Source: Gnetum montanum (taxonomy: Eukaryota; Streptophyta; Gnetopsida; Gnetales; Gnetaceae). Taken from it: DNA of 36,335 nt. The position numbers and the translations under genes are program-made. Shown here one piece after another: positions 21,707-30,908 of the stretch. The stretch is taken from contig MNCI01001481.1 of assembly GCA_015680685.1 (NCBI GenBank), positions 157,033 to 193,367 of the forward strand, written 5' to 3'. Each line of letters begins with the position of its first letter. Within the stretch, counting starts at the first letter, position 1. The notes under the pieces are model-generated. The model was not told where the DNA came from. It made no database searches and saw only the letters and a program-made list of their open reading frames with translations.

Positions 21707-22246
21707 ATGTCTTCTTCTACTCGCAAGCATGAGGATACCAAATGATCGGTCCCATAAGAATGCAAGGTGGTATACACTCATCTAGATGAGTTTGTGTCAA
21801 AGTTCACCTTTATCCTACATCAGGATGAATAGTTGTGATGGCATGATATGGAGGGCAACATTGTCTTTCCTCTCAATCGATTTGTGCCTGGGATGCTATT
21901 CAAAATCCTTAAGAAGTTAGGCATAGTGGATCTTCACAAAGAATAGGTTGTGGATGGATATGACACTTAAAAATACTATCCCACTAAAACACAATGCAAA
22001 CAAGATCAATGTTAGGAGAAACTCCATGAAGCTACAAAGGGGAAACCTTACACCAATCCCTTGTTCTTACTAAATCAAAATAACATTAAGGATCCTCCTA
22101 CTAAAGGTTCTTAACATGAAGATTCTCCACCCCCTACTACTAATGGTAAGGGTGTGAACTTGACATTGCAATCCACTATTCATAAATTGGATTTAGAAAA
22201 GAGTGATAGCCAAGGTAGGGACTCTGGCAAGCATCATACTAGCAAG
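21707..22246 (+). pseudogene. gag N-terminus of E7
   Basis: ATG at 21707-21709 gives MSSSTRKHEDTK and then a stop. In the same frame follow ECKVVYTHLDEF, FTFILHQDE, MEGNIVFPLNRF, ILKKLGIVDLHKE and YYPTKTQC. Stops replace residues that are Gln or Trp in E2. The sequence is cut at 22246 by a solo LTR and resumes in the same frame at 23238, because LTR plus duplication is 996 bp. Confidence 0.8.
22242..22246. repeat. Target-site duplication of solo LTR, left copy (GCAAG)
   Basis: Identical to 23238-23242 on the other side of the LTR. Confidence 0.95.
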
Positions 22247-23080
22247 TGATGAGTGGCGAGGTACCCCTACACTCAACCATACGAAACGAGCGTAGCACGT
22301 GCGATCTGGTCGAACTTCGCAGACTAAATGCCTTAACGCCACAAGAAACACTTGGGGTTAATCGTTCATTGTCTTCCCAGACTTACTTGTTGTTGTCACG
22401 GTGTATGGTTAAGTCCAAGGTATATGAATTTTTTGGTATTTTTCGGTTTATCGCCTATGCTAAAAGGTGAAGGGTTGAGAAACTAAAACTAACTCGAACT
22501 ACGGCACTAAGTCCTAGCGTCAGCATCCGTTCCCACTTACCGTACACACCCTAAACTGTGCAACTGTGGCTACCAAACGCTAATCATTACTGGGATCACC
22601 ACACGTAACGCACGTGCTCGAAGCGGTCGTACTGAGGCACTTAACTAACCTAAGTGTGACAAGCAGCCGATTCCTTGACTAGCCGTACACATCCGTGGAT
22701 GCTCGTAATCAAGTCGTACTTGCCCCACATTCTAGAAGGAAAGGGTTGAGAGAATCTAATCGCGATGAGTAGCCGATTCCTTGGCTAGCCGTACACGTTC
22801 TTCAACTCTCGTAACCAAGTCGTACTCATGTCGCGTTACTAGGAAAGCAGTAAATAACATTAATTAAACCTATCCATGCACTGCAAGGTTTATCCGCAAA
22901 GCTTGTCTTTATTGTCGTACACAACTTGTGTTCAGGTACAAAGCTGCTCGAATAAAGAACCATTCACTTGGGGGACTCCTGCTGCGGGCACATGGAAAAT
23001 ATTCTATCTTTGGGGTGATCAATCCGTCGGAGCTTCGCTACTTTATGCCTATTCGATGGGTAATGAGGGGAGTGCCGCCT

Positions 23081-23091
23081 CTTATTTATAG
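23081..23091 (-). promoter_or_regulatory. TATA box of the solo LTR
   Basis: Minus strand CTATAAATAAG, directly downstream of the GATATC array; conserved in the E1, E3, E6 and E8 LTRs. Confidence 0.6.
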
Positions 23092-23107
23092 ATTTGGCAG
23101 CGGACCA

Positions 23108-23211
23108 CGATATCGTGTACACGATATCGCAGGGAACGACGCGATATCGCGTATGCGATATCGCAGGGGATGCGATATCGCTGCGGACGTGATATCGCGT
23201 ATGTGATATCA
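23108..23211 (-). promoter_or_regulatory. GATATC palindrome array in U3 of the solo LTR
   Basis: Seven GATATC cores in about 100 bp, most extended by CG steps. One unit, 23108-23129, is a perfect 22-bp palindrome. The array ends about 20 bp before the TATA box. A binding-site or structural role is inference. Confidence 0.6.
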
Positions 23212-23237
23212 CGGCCTGTGCAATTCACGTCTCATCA

Positions 23238-24168
23238 GCAAGGGATCTAAGGATGGTGATCGTAATAAATATAAGAGTGGTGGCAAACACTGCGATGACA
23301 ATGGTGAATACTATGGTGGTAGTGGTGGTCCACCTTCCTCTTCATCCTCTTCATTTGATTCTAAACATTCCTCTTCATCTGATGATTCTCATGAAAGTTA
23401 TTGTCAAAACAGCTATGATGAAGGTGATCAACGAGATAATAATGGTCGTGAAGGCCACCAAAACCTTAGGGGTGGCCAAAACTGTCATCGACGTCATCAA
23501 TGCAATGATGATGATGAACCACTATTGGCAACTCAAAGTATGCTCAACATTGTGGAGGTAGTGAAAATCCCAACTAGGCATATGAAGGATAGTCAAATCA
23601 AGCACTTGGACATGAACAATATCCCAAGATCTGAAGGGGAATACAACTCTAATCTGCAAACACATCTACAAGCTTTTCAAGATGCTTGTGCCTTACAAAA
23701 CATAGAGAATGAATGGTAAAGACTCAAGCTTTTCCCAAGGATACTCATTAAGGAAGCTCAAAGTTGGTACCAATCCTTAAAGCTAGAATCTATCCGTAGA
23801 TGGAGTACCATGCTAGAGTTATTTAATGACAAATATCATATGTACTCTACAGTGTCTAATCTAAGAAGGAAAATCCAAGGCTAGAAACAAGGAGCACATG
23901 AACCCTTGGATGCCACCATGGGCCGATATTATTCTCTCTTACACCAATGCCCTACCATGATTATTCTCAAATGGAACAACTTCACCACATCATAGATGGG
24001 CTCAGAGCAAAAACAAGAAGAACCCTTGGGGTGTATGCCCAAGGAAGGTTGTATGAAATGAGAGCTCATTAGATCTAGAGGCTAATTAAGTAGGTAGTAA
24101 AAGAAGAAGATGAGCGATGAAAAAGGAAAAGTGTTGAAGAGTATAATAGGGATCCTTCCATTAGAAAA
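23238..24168 (+). pseudogene. gag centre of E7 (low-complexity and capsid part)
   Basis: The frame first gives a Gly/Ser/Asp/His-rich low-complexity part (23240-23520: GGSGGPPSSSSSSFDSK, QRDNNGREG). Then follows a capsid-like block: QTHLQAFQDACALQN, RLKLFPRILIKEAQSWYQSL, RWSTMLELFNDKYHM, EPLDATMGRYYSLL and IDGL. This is the pattern of the retrotransposon gag domain, which assembles the particle. The low-complexity part lies between the N-terminal FTFILHQD block and the capsid. Few stops occur before 23700. Confidence 0.8.
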
Positions 24169-24285
24169 NAGATTTTTGGATGGGCAAGGTCTTTCTGTTC
24201 CTTACTTCATCAAGTGGTGATTCCTCCTTGTCACAAAATCTGACCTCTCATTTTCTAATGGAAGGATCCCTATTATACTCTTTAN
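24137..24285. other. Inverted segment between two Ns, probable mis-assembly
   Basis: 24137-24168 and 24251-24282 are perfect 32-bp reverse complements. The sequence between the Ns at 24169 and 24285 reads opposite to the surrounding gag and matches the minus-strand gag of E2 near 17715-17830. Turned around, it would restore gag with a 32-bp overlap to the left flank. That is what a wrongly oriented contig would produce. Confidence 0.8.
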
Positions 24286-24289
24286 GTTG

Positions 24290-25239
24290 ACAAGTTATGG
24301 GACTCTTTGAATGAAAAATTTCAAACTGCTTTGAAGATTTCTAAAGAACCTAAATAGCAAAATAGTGATCATTATCTTAGGAGGCAAAAAGAAGCTGAAC
24401 ATGCCTACCAAAGAGGTAAGGGCAAAGTTGTTGCAATAGAGGAAGTTGTGGAGTCTAACTCTAATGATGAAACTAAATGTGACATTTGCCAATAGGAACA
24501 TCCAAAAGGATGTTGTCATGTGGTCTCACACTTACAAGAGTCTGGAATGTACGCATTAACTCCTCGCCTAGCGCATAGGCAAGTTGCAACAAGATTGTTG
24601 TATCCTCAAGGCAATCCAAGGTAGTTCCACCAACAACAACAAGCTTACTACCCAAGTGGAACTCCTCCATAACTATATGAACAATACCAATAGTAGTACC
24701 AACCACAATCATGGGGAATGCCACTGCCAAGGCAATAGTACCCTTATAGGCAACCAGATCCATACAAGTGCTATGTTTAGCAACCCATATCCCCTAGAAG
24801 TTCTACAAGTCATACATCATTCTAGGATCACTATTACCCTCTAGAGTACCACTGAACACATTCACCATCTATTCAAGAGGAAAACCCATGTCCATATCCA
24901 TATCATCCTCTGCATCCCTCTACACATACACCTTCACCTTTAACCTAATTACCTCCTACTCCATCTATGTAGGGAGAGATTCCTCCATAATCACAACAAC
25001 AAAATGCTACAAAGGTTGTACACTCACAATTAGTTTTTCAGCCAAGTGGTCTAGAAAATTGATCTAGGAAAAGACCTTTCTTCTAGCCTAGGAGCCCTCT
25101 CTAGCCCTCACAATCTACTTTGACTGATTTTCCTACATCTTCAGCACCCTCATCCTCTACATTAAATACCTTCAAGCTCCCTTCAAATGAAATGCCACCT
25201 AAGATCCACATTGTACTGCTAACCCATACTGTTTTTGAC
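24290..25239 (+). pseudogene. gag C-terminus of E7 (zinc knuckle and Gln/Pro-rich tail)
   Basis: In the frame shared with protease and RT this reads LWDSLNEKFQTALK, EEVVESNSNDETK, the knuckle CDICQ-stop-EHPKGC (24478-24513), then a Gln-, Pro- and Tyr-rich stretch with many TAG/TAA stops where CAG/CAA or TGG is expected. It ends at TAG 25240-25242, again at a likely Trp codon, so gag and pro-pol were one frame with no natural gag stop. The knuckle binds element RNA in known families. E2 and E3 have the same cysteine spacing. Confidence 0.75.
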
Positions 25240-25242
25240 TAG

Positions 25243-25992
25243 ATCAAGGTTGGCGATCTTTCTACAAAAATATCTGACCTAAGAAGTCCACTCATTTATC
25301 TACAAATTTCTAGACAAAAGCCATGCAAAGCTTTTCTTGACTCTGGTTCTGAAGTTAATCTTATCTCCCATGACATGTATAAGGCTTGGAACCTACCACC
25401 TCTTAAGAAGAGCAACATCCATATAGAATTAGTAGATCAGTTGATTACTATCCCTCTAAGATTAGTAGAGGACATTGTGATCATAGTTTGTGGGTGGTCC
25501 TATCCTACTAATTTTCTGGTAATCAAGTTGGACGACTACGAAAGTGACTTCCCCATCATTATGAGAAGAGCTTGGTTAAGCACGGTCAACACAAGAATGG
25601 GTATAAGGGACCTATCTTTAGAAATATCTAAGGAAAATGAGCTAGGAAAAATTGAGAAGAAGCGTATTCCATGCATCACGTACAATGATAATGGGTGCAA
25701 TTATGTGCAAAATATTTGGTTAATTAGAAGTACACATGTTAAATCATGCAATCAATGTGCACAAGATATCAATATTCAAAGGTGTTTGTATGAAGTAGCC
25801 ACAAAGCAGGGGGGCACCCAATGGTTGATAGCTGACTCAGATAGCAACATCATATGCATGGAGCCAACTAAGAGCCTAACATGTGCATATGTTAAAGGCA
25901 TGAACAAAATTGAACAAGTTCATTTTCAACTCTCTAATGAAGATGATGATACCTATTGGGGAGAGTTGGAAACCCCTGATTACTTCAAGTAG
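25243..25992 (+). pseudogene. Protease and protease-RT linker of E7, longest open pol segment
   Basis: 250 codons without a stop, bounded by TAG codons. The retroviral-type aspartic protease shows FLDSGSEVNLI with DSG intact at 25339-25347, followed by SHDMYKAWNLPPL. Later FPIIMRRAWL and VNTRMGI follow the usual order of plant gypsy proteases. After about 25600 the sequence is linker with a Cys-containing stretch (SCNQCAQDINIQRC) and an acidic end (EDDDTYWGELE). The protease cuts the Gag-Pol polyprotein. Upstream and downstream stops make it non-functional as found. Confidence 0.85.
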
Positions 25993-27090
25993 GAGCCCTT
26001 AGAACTAAAAAATTTACCAATCAGTATGGAGTATGCATTTTTAAAGAATGGTAAACCAGTCATCATTAATGCCAAACTTGCTCCTAAACAAAAAGAAAAA
26101 TTTTTGAAAGTGGTGAAAAAATGGTCAATATTCTTTGCTTAGTCATATCTAGAGCTCACAGGAATTGATCCAAGGATATGCCAACATTGCATCTACACCA
26201 ACCCAACCATGAAGCCTAGAAGGTAGCTGTAGAGGCAACTAAACCCTAAATTGAAGCAAATCATTAAGGAGGATATGGAGCAACTCCTCAAGATAGGGTT
26301 TATCTATCTAATTGCAGATAGTGAGTGGGTTAGTTCACTTGTAATTGTACCAAAGAAGGATGGAAAATGATGAGTTTGCATTGACTTCAAGCTATTGAAT
26401 ATGGGAAAATTTAAAGAATTCTTTCCTTTACCATTTTTATATCAAGTGTTAGACACCATATCTGGGCATTATTATTATAATTTCTTGGATGGTATAATGG
26501 TTATAACCATATCCAAATTGCGTCAGAAGACCAGGCCAAGATAACACTCACAAGTCCCTAGGGAACTTTTGCATATTGTAAGATGTCATTTGGTCTATGC
26601 AATGCCCCTACAACATTTCAATGCTTGATCCTTAGTATCTTTCAACAGTAGATTGGTAGTGGTGTTGAAGTCTTCATGGATGACTTTTTTACCTATGGAG
26701 CTACCTTTGAGTAAGTCTTGGACTAACTTGAGTAAATACTGAAGAGATGTGTAGAGATAAACCTATGGCTCAACTTGCAAAAGAGCCATCTCATGATCAA
26801 GAAGGCATTGTGGTAGGGCATTGAATTTTAAAAAAAGGGACTCAGATAGGCCTAGAAAAAAATAAGGCTTATCCAAGGAATAACACACCAACTAGAGATC
26901 ATTAAAGATGTTCAGTCACTCCTTGGACACATTGGCTACTACCAGTGATTTATAGAGAATTTTTCTAAGATCATAAAGCCATTAGTAGAGCTTACAAAGA
27001 AATATGCACCTTTCATCTGGACCAAGGAATGTGAACACACATTTCAATAATTAAAGGAGAAACTCGTAGAAATGCCAATCCTACGAGCAC
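25993..27090 (+). pseudogene. Reverse transcriptase of E7
   Basis: The start continues the protease frame: LKIGFIYLIADSEWVSSLVIVPKK, then CIDFKLLN, FPLPFLYQVLD and NFLDG. One base is missing in the Gly codon at 26491-26493, which shifts the frame; the shifted frame gives YNHIQIA, GTFAYCKMSFGLCNAPTTFQ and the catalytic FMDDF at 26673-26687. Thumb motifs follow near 26900 (SLLGHIGYY). Stops at 26140, 26224 and 26368 fall at likely Gln, Trp or Arg codons. Copies element RNA in known relatives; here inactive. Confidence 0.9.
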
Positions 27091-27540
27091 TAGACTAGTC
27101 CAAACCTTTCCATATTATGACAAATGCATCTAACTATGCCTTGGAAGTTGTGTTCATGCAAATGGATGATAAGAAACATCCATATTACATCCACTATGCA
27201 AGTTGGAGCATTGTGGGACCATAGTTAAATTACACCATCATGAAAAAAGAATTAATGATAGTGGTGTATGCTTTGGAAAAGTTTAGACACTATGTGCTTG
27301 GTTACAAAGTATTTGTGCATATATATCACAATGCAATCCACTTCCTCATGAATAAGCTAATGATGAGCCCCCATGTCATATGGTGGCTTGTGATCTTGTA
27401 GGAATTCAATCTCACTATGGTAGATCGAAAAGGAACCAAGAATGTGATTGCTGACCACCTCTCTCACTTAAGATGGGACCATAAAGAGGAAGAGAGCCTA
27501 CTCTCTAATTAATTTCTAGATGAACTCCTCTTTATAGGAG
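27091..27540 (+). pseudogene. RNase H of E7
   Basis: It reads KPFHIMTNASNYALEVVFMQ, then KKELMIVVYALEKFRHYVLGYKV and VIADHLSHL at the linker. The first catalytic Asp is Asn (27123-27125); E2 has MIDAIN there. The catalytic Glu in KKELMIV is kept. The stretch after KVFVHI gives only a weak match to the usual SDHxAL motif. Confidence 0.85.
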
Positions 27541-28310
27541 CAATAAGTGAACAAACGCTTACAATAGCAACATAGTATAATGACATTCTCACATATCTGC
27601 TTACTTAAGAGATGCCATAAGACTTGGATTTTAGGAAGAAGCAACAATTTCTTCAACAGGCTAAATACTTCAATTGGATTTTAGGAAATCAATGGATACC
27701 TTTACAAAGTGTGTGTCGATGGCCTAATTCATTGGTATGTTCCTAACAAAGCTCAACTACGCATTCTCTAGGATGCTCATGAAGGGGCTTGTGGAGGCCA
27801 CTATGTAGGAAGATGCATAGCCATAAAAATCCTGATGGTAGGATACTATTGGCCTAGAGTCTTTAGGAATGCCCACTAGTTCATCAAGTCTTGTGAACAT
27901 TGTCAATGTGACAGGGGAATGACGACTCACATGGAAGGTCCTAAATAGTAGATTCAACCACTAGAACCTTTCAACAGATGGGGTGTTAACTTCATGGGTT
28001 CCATCATAGCCATGTCCAACGAGAAGGCGTATATTATAATAGTAGTTGACTACTACACAAAATGGGTAGAAGCAGCAGCCGTTACTAATTGTACATCATC
28101 CATTGCTACCAAATTTATACAAAAAAATATCGTGAATAGGTTTGGGTTACCACATTCACTAATTTATGATAATGGAATTCATTTCATAGGTGCCACATTT
28201 AAAAAATTAATGCAACGCTTGGGGCTAGAACATAAATTAACAACACCTTATCACCCCCAAGCCAATGCTCAAGTAGAGGTAACCAATTGGGAGATTACAA
28301 AATACTAACG
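27541..28310 (+). pseudogene. Integrase of E7, zinc domain and core
   Basis: The HHCC zinc domain is visible from 27778 in one frame: HEGACGGHYVGR, GYYWPRVF, SCEHCQCDRG. The core follows in the same frame, open from 27994 to 28308: VVDYYTKWVEAAAV, RFGLPHSLIYDNGIHF, TPYHPQANAQVEVTN. The second Asp and the Glu of the DDE triad are present. The first, in WGVNFMG (27988-27990), is Asn instead of Asp. Upstream of 27778 the frame is shifted. Integrase inserts the cDNA in known elements; this one lacks a catalytic residue. Confidence 0.9.
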
Positions 28311-28888
28311 TGAACTATTAGCAAATATAGAAAGGATTGGAGTACAAAGTTTAATGATGCTCTTTAGACTTATCGTTCAACTTGGAAACTTCCTATTGGC
28401 TATTCTCCCTATGAGTTAGTGTAGAAAAAGCTTCCAGCACTTCCAATCCAATTCGAGCTCCATACACTCTCAACAGCCTGTGATCTAAACCTTGACCTAA
28501 GTCTAGCACCAAAAGAAAGACTAATCAATCTAAACATGAAAATTGATTAATGGCCCTATTCTTGAATAAGGTAAACAAGGCATTTAGCAAGCAATGTAAT
28601 GACCTTAGAATCAGGAAAGTAAAACTTTAAACAAGAGATAAGGTTTTCTATTGGAATCCCACACATGTACCTCAAAAGACAAAATTTCAAACATTGGGGG
28701 AGGGACCTTATATAATTGATCAAACTATTACCTTTAGGACCATGTTGATCTACAAGCCTTAATGCCCAAATAAAAAGTAGTTGGTCAACATCCAACAATT
28801 AAAGCCCTTCCTAGAATCAAGATAGGCCAATATAAATATCACCTTGATGGATGGACAACTACATTCTATTTTTTGAATCTCCTCCTTC
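28311..28888 (+). pseudogene. Integrase C-terminal part of E7
   Basis: In another frame follow YRSTWKLPIGYSPYELV and LNLDLSLAPKERLINLN, then VFYWNPTHVPQKTKFQT and the GPY/F module GPYIID (28703-28720). The end before 28888 carries no chromodomain, which fits a non-chromoviral lineage. Stops sit at likely Trp or Gln codons. Confidence 0.75.
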
Positions 28889-28891
28889 CAA

Positions 28892-28909
28892 CTCAGTCAT
28901 GGGGGAGAT
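28892..28909 (+). other. Polypurine-like motif just after pol, E7
   Basis: CTCAGTCATGGGGGAGAT is nearly the same as the sequence before the 3' LTRs (TTCAGTCATGGGGGTATGA in E3 and E7-like copies). E2 keeps it at 5721-5740. It could be a central PPT or a fossil of an older element end. Confidence 0.5.
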
Positions 28910-30341
28910 CACCGTCCATGCTAAAACATCAAATTGATTTTTTAGTTTTTCTACCTTTTTGTTTTTAATATTTTTGGATTTTTTTTTCAAATTTCTCTAA
29001 TTTTATAACATCTTTAGTACCCTTGAACCTTTTTGACTATTTTACACTTTCTTATATATTTTACTTTATTTTTTTTCTTTTGTTTAAGTGTGATGTTTCC
29101 TCATTTTTGCTAATAAAGAGTGCTTTATTGTCACAAGGCACAGTGCTACTGTTGCTGTTTACTAATGATGGTTTGTGCTTAATGTTGTGATTGTCAATGT
29201 CTGGTTTCTATTTTTGAATTCTAATGTCTGATGACTTTGGCATGGTTTTTTTTCATGGAATAAGCAATGAGTCCATGACATCTGCCCATCCAATGAACTC
29301 TATGGTTTTCCTAATTCTGGGAATTTGAGGTCCCTTTTAATTAAGAAACTTTAATTAATCAGTGATGTTAGAAGTTCCAAAAGTAGGAAGGATTCAAAGG
29401 TTTGAAAAGGGTGTAACTTCAAGGGGACTCAATACTCTTTGTACTTTTCTACTTGTTTGAGTGCTTGAGTGTTGTTCACGGACTTCTTATAGTTCCACAC
29501 CAACCACTAATAGGAAGTCAAATAATGTTGTTGCATGGTGTGGTTCCCATTCAAAAAAAATTATGGAAATTCAATTGGACAAATAAACAAGCTACAAGCA
29601 CTGGTTATGGGACTTGAATGACATGCACTTATGCCTAAAGGTGCCCTCTAACTATGGCCCTCCTTCTCACTTCCTACTTCTTTTTTCTTCTCTTTGTGGA
29701 ATGGTTGTTGTTTTGTGGAAGTACTCTTGTGTCTTGAGTGGGTAGATCGATCTTGGAGTCGCAATGCGAAGTCACTAAAAGCGGATGGTTTTGGTCTGGA
29801 CTAAGGGTGGAACTTCTCAGGTCATTTTATATACAAATTCCACAAGGGACTTCTTATGACCTTAATTTGGAACTCTATTCCACCTTCTCTATCATCCATT
29901 CATGCTATTGTAATTCACCTCACTTGGTCTAATGTTTTGGGATTCTTGAGTGGATTCTTTCGGGTTGGTCCTTAACTTTCCATGACCATTAATTGACTAT
30001 GGGGCCCATAGACTCCTTAGTTAAGGTTATGCAAGGGAAAAAAGTGCATGAGCCTACTATAGGGAGGGCCCACATGCATAGCTCTTAGCCTGATTAGTTA
30101 AGTTCCTTACCTTTAACATCACTACAATCCTATCTTTTGCATTTTTCATTGAGTAAATCGCTCAGTGCTCCTTAATCTTTCATTTCATTCATCCACTAAA
30201 CCAATTTTTCTCCATTTTTTTCAAAATTATGAGCTTCAACACCCTCTTCTCATGTTTTCATACTATTCTTGGTCTTTTAAGCTTTCATTTGATACTAGTT
30301 TCATTCAAAAACTCTTCATATTTTGCAAGTTGACTATGGTG
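28910..30341 (+). other. Post-pol non-coding region of E7
   Basis: No sustained reading frame. A T-rich beginning (28920-29090) is followed by sequence shared with E1 (1-960) and E2 (4200-5700), such as AAGGGTGTAACTTCAAGG near 29407. Its long conservation without coding potential suggests an RNA or regulatory role, or simple common descent. Confidence 0.65.
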
Positions 30342-30445
30342 GTCAACGGTTGCATCGTTGAGGCTCCATTGACACATCCACCCTAGTCAACAAGGTCTAG
30401 TTAACTAGGCCTCATTGACATAGCAAAAAAACCCTATATATATTG
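30342..30445 (+). promoter_or_regulatory. Internal U3-like block with TATA stretch, E7
   Basis: It shares CGGTTGCATCG, AGGCCTCATTG and CTAGTTAAC with U3 of the E7 3' LTR (33629-33695). CCTATATATATTG follows at 30433-30445, where the LTR has its TATA box. It lies about 460 bp upstream of ORF3. A promoter role is inference. Confidence 0.45.
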
Positions 30446-30908
30446 CTAGATAATTTGCAATTTTTTGCCATTTCCTCATGACACAAGGGAATTTTTTAAA
30501 ATTTTTCAAAGCCCAAAACCTTCAAGAGCTCATAACTTCCCAACTGTTTGTCCAAATCACTTCATTTTTCAATCTTGCACTTATCGAAGGTAATATCTAT
30601 ATCGTGGGGGCCACAAACCTTAAGGTTTCTGATGAAAAATCGATGAAAATTTTTGGAAATTTTTCTAACTCCCCCAAGGGTTAATACCCTTAACCATATA
30701 TAAACATCAAATTTTTCATAAGTTAATCCTTCCAAAAACCTTTAGGATGATTTATTAATGAAAATACATAAATAAATGATAATCAAATTAATGAAATTAT
30801 CCATAATCATAACTTAGTCAAAGCGTAACCATCCTTAAGAGTTAAGGTATCCTAATTATTTTTAGGTTACACAATTATTGCTAATCCATGGTCTTATTTT
30901 GATTATAG
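30446..30908 (+). other. Segment between the U3-like block and ORF3, with putative splice acceptor
   Basis: Non-coding, matching 3648-4080 of E2 inverted. It ends GCTAATCC...TTATTTTGATTATAG (AG at 30907-30908), directly before the ORF3 ATG: a possible branch site and 3' splice site. E2 has the CTAATCC but lacks the final AG. Confidence 0.5.

Larger units (their letters stand above)
22247..23237 (-). repeat. Young solo LTR in the E7 gag
   Basis: 991 bp with perfect TGATGAG/CTCATCA ends and a perfect 5-bp duplication GCAAG, no internal sequence. It is rich in CpG, unlike the older copies, so it is recent. On its own strand U3 (23109-23211) has seven GATATC palindromes, followed by the TATAAATAAG box (23081-23091). 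A 56-bp unit occurs twice (22665-22720, 22771-22826). It is the same LTR type as 34882-35998. Confidence 0.95.

Noticed and set aside
23253-23561. 102-codon Val/Met/Ile-rich plus-strand frame
   Set aside because: It is a frame-shifted reading of the Ser/Asp-rich gag part, which in its own frame joins the capsid block.
24137-24282. Hairpin with perfect 32-bp arms as a MITE or foldback element
   Set aside because: The adjacent Ns and the match of the inner part to inverted gag fit a misplaced contig better; there is no target duplication.
24473-24763. 96-codon minus-strand frame and its look-alike at 17185-17478 on the plus strand
   Set aside because: Both are antisense to the gag C-terminus (Gln/Pro-rich, zinc knuckle) of E7 and E2; the resemblance follows from the shared gag.
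25243-25992. Single-exon host gene
   Set aside because: It contains the element protease motif DSG and continues in frame with gag upstream and RT downstream.
29738-30386. Small open frames in the post-pol region
   Set aside because: Corresponding frames in E1 and E2 are not kept, so they look like chance.
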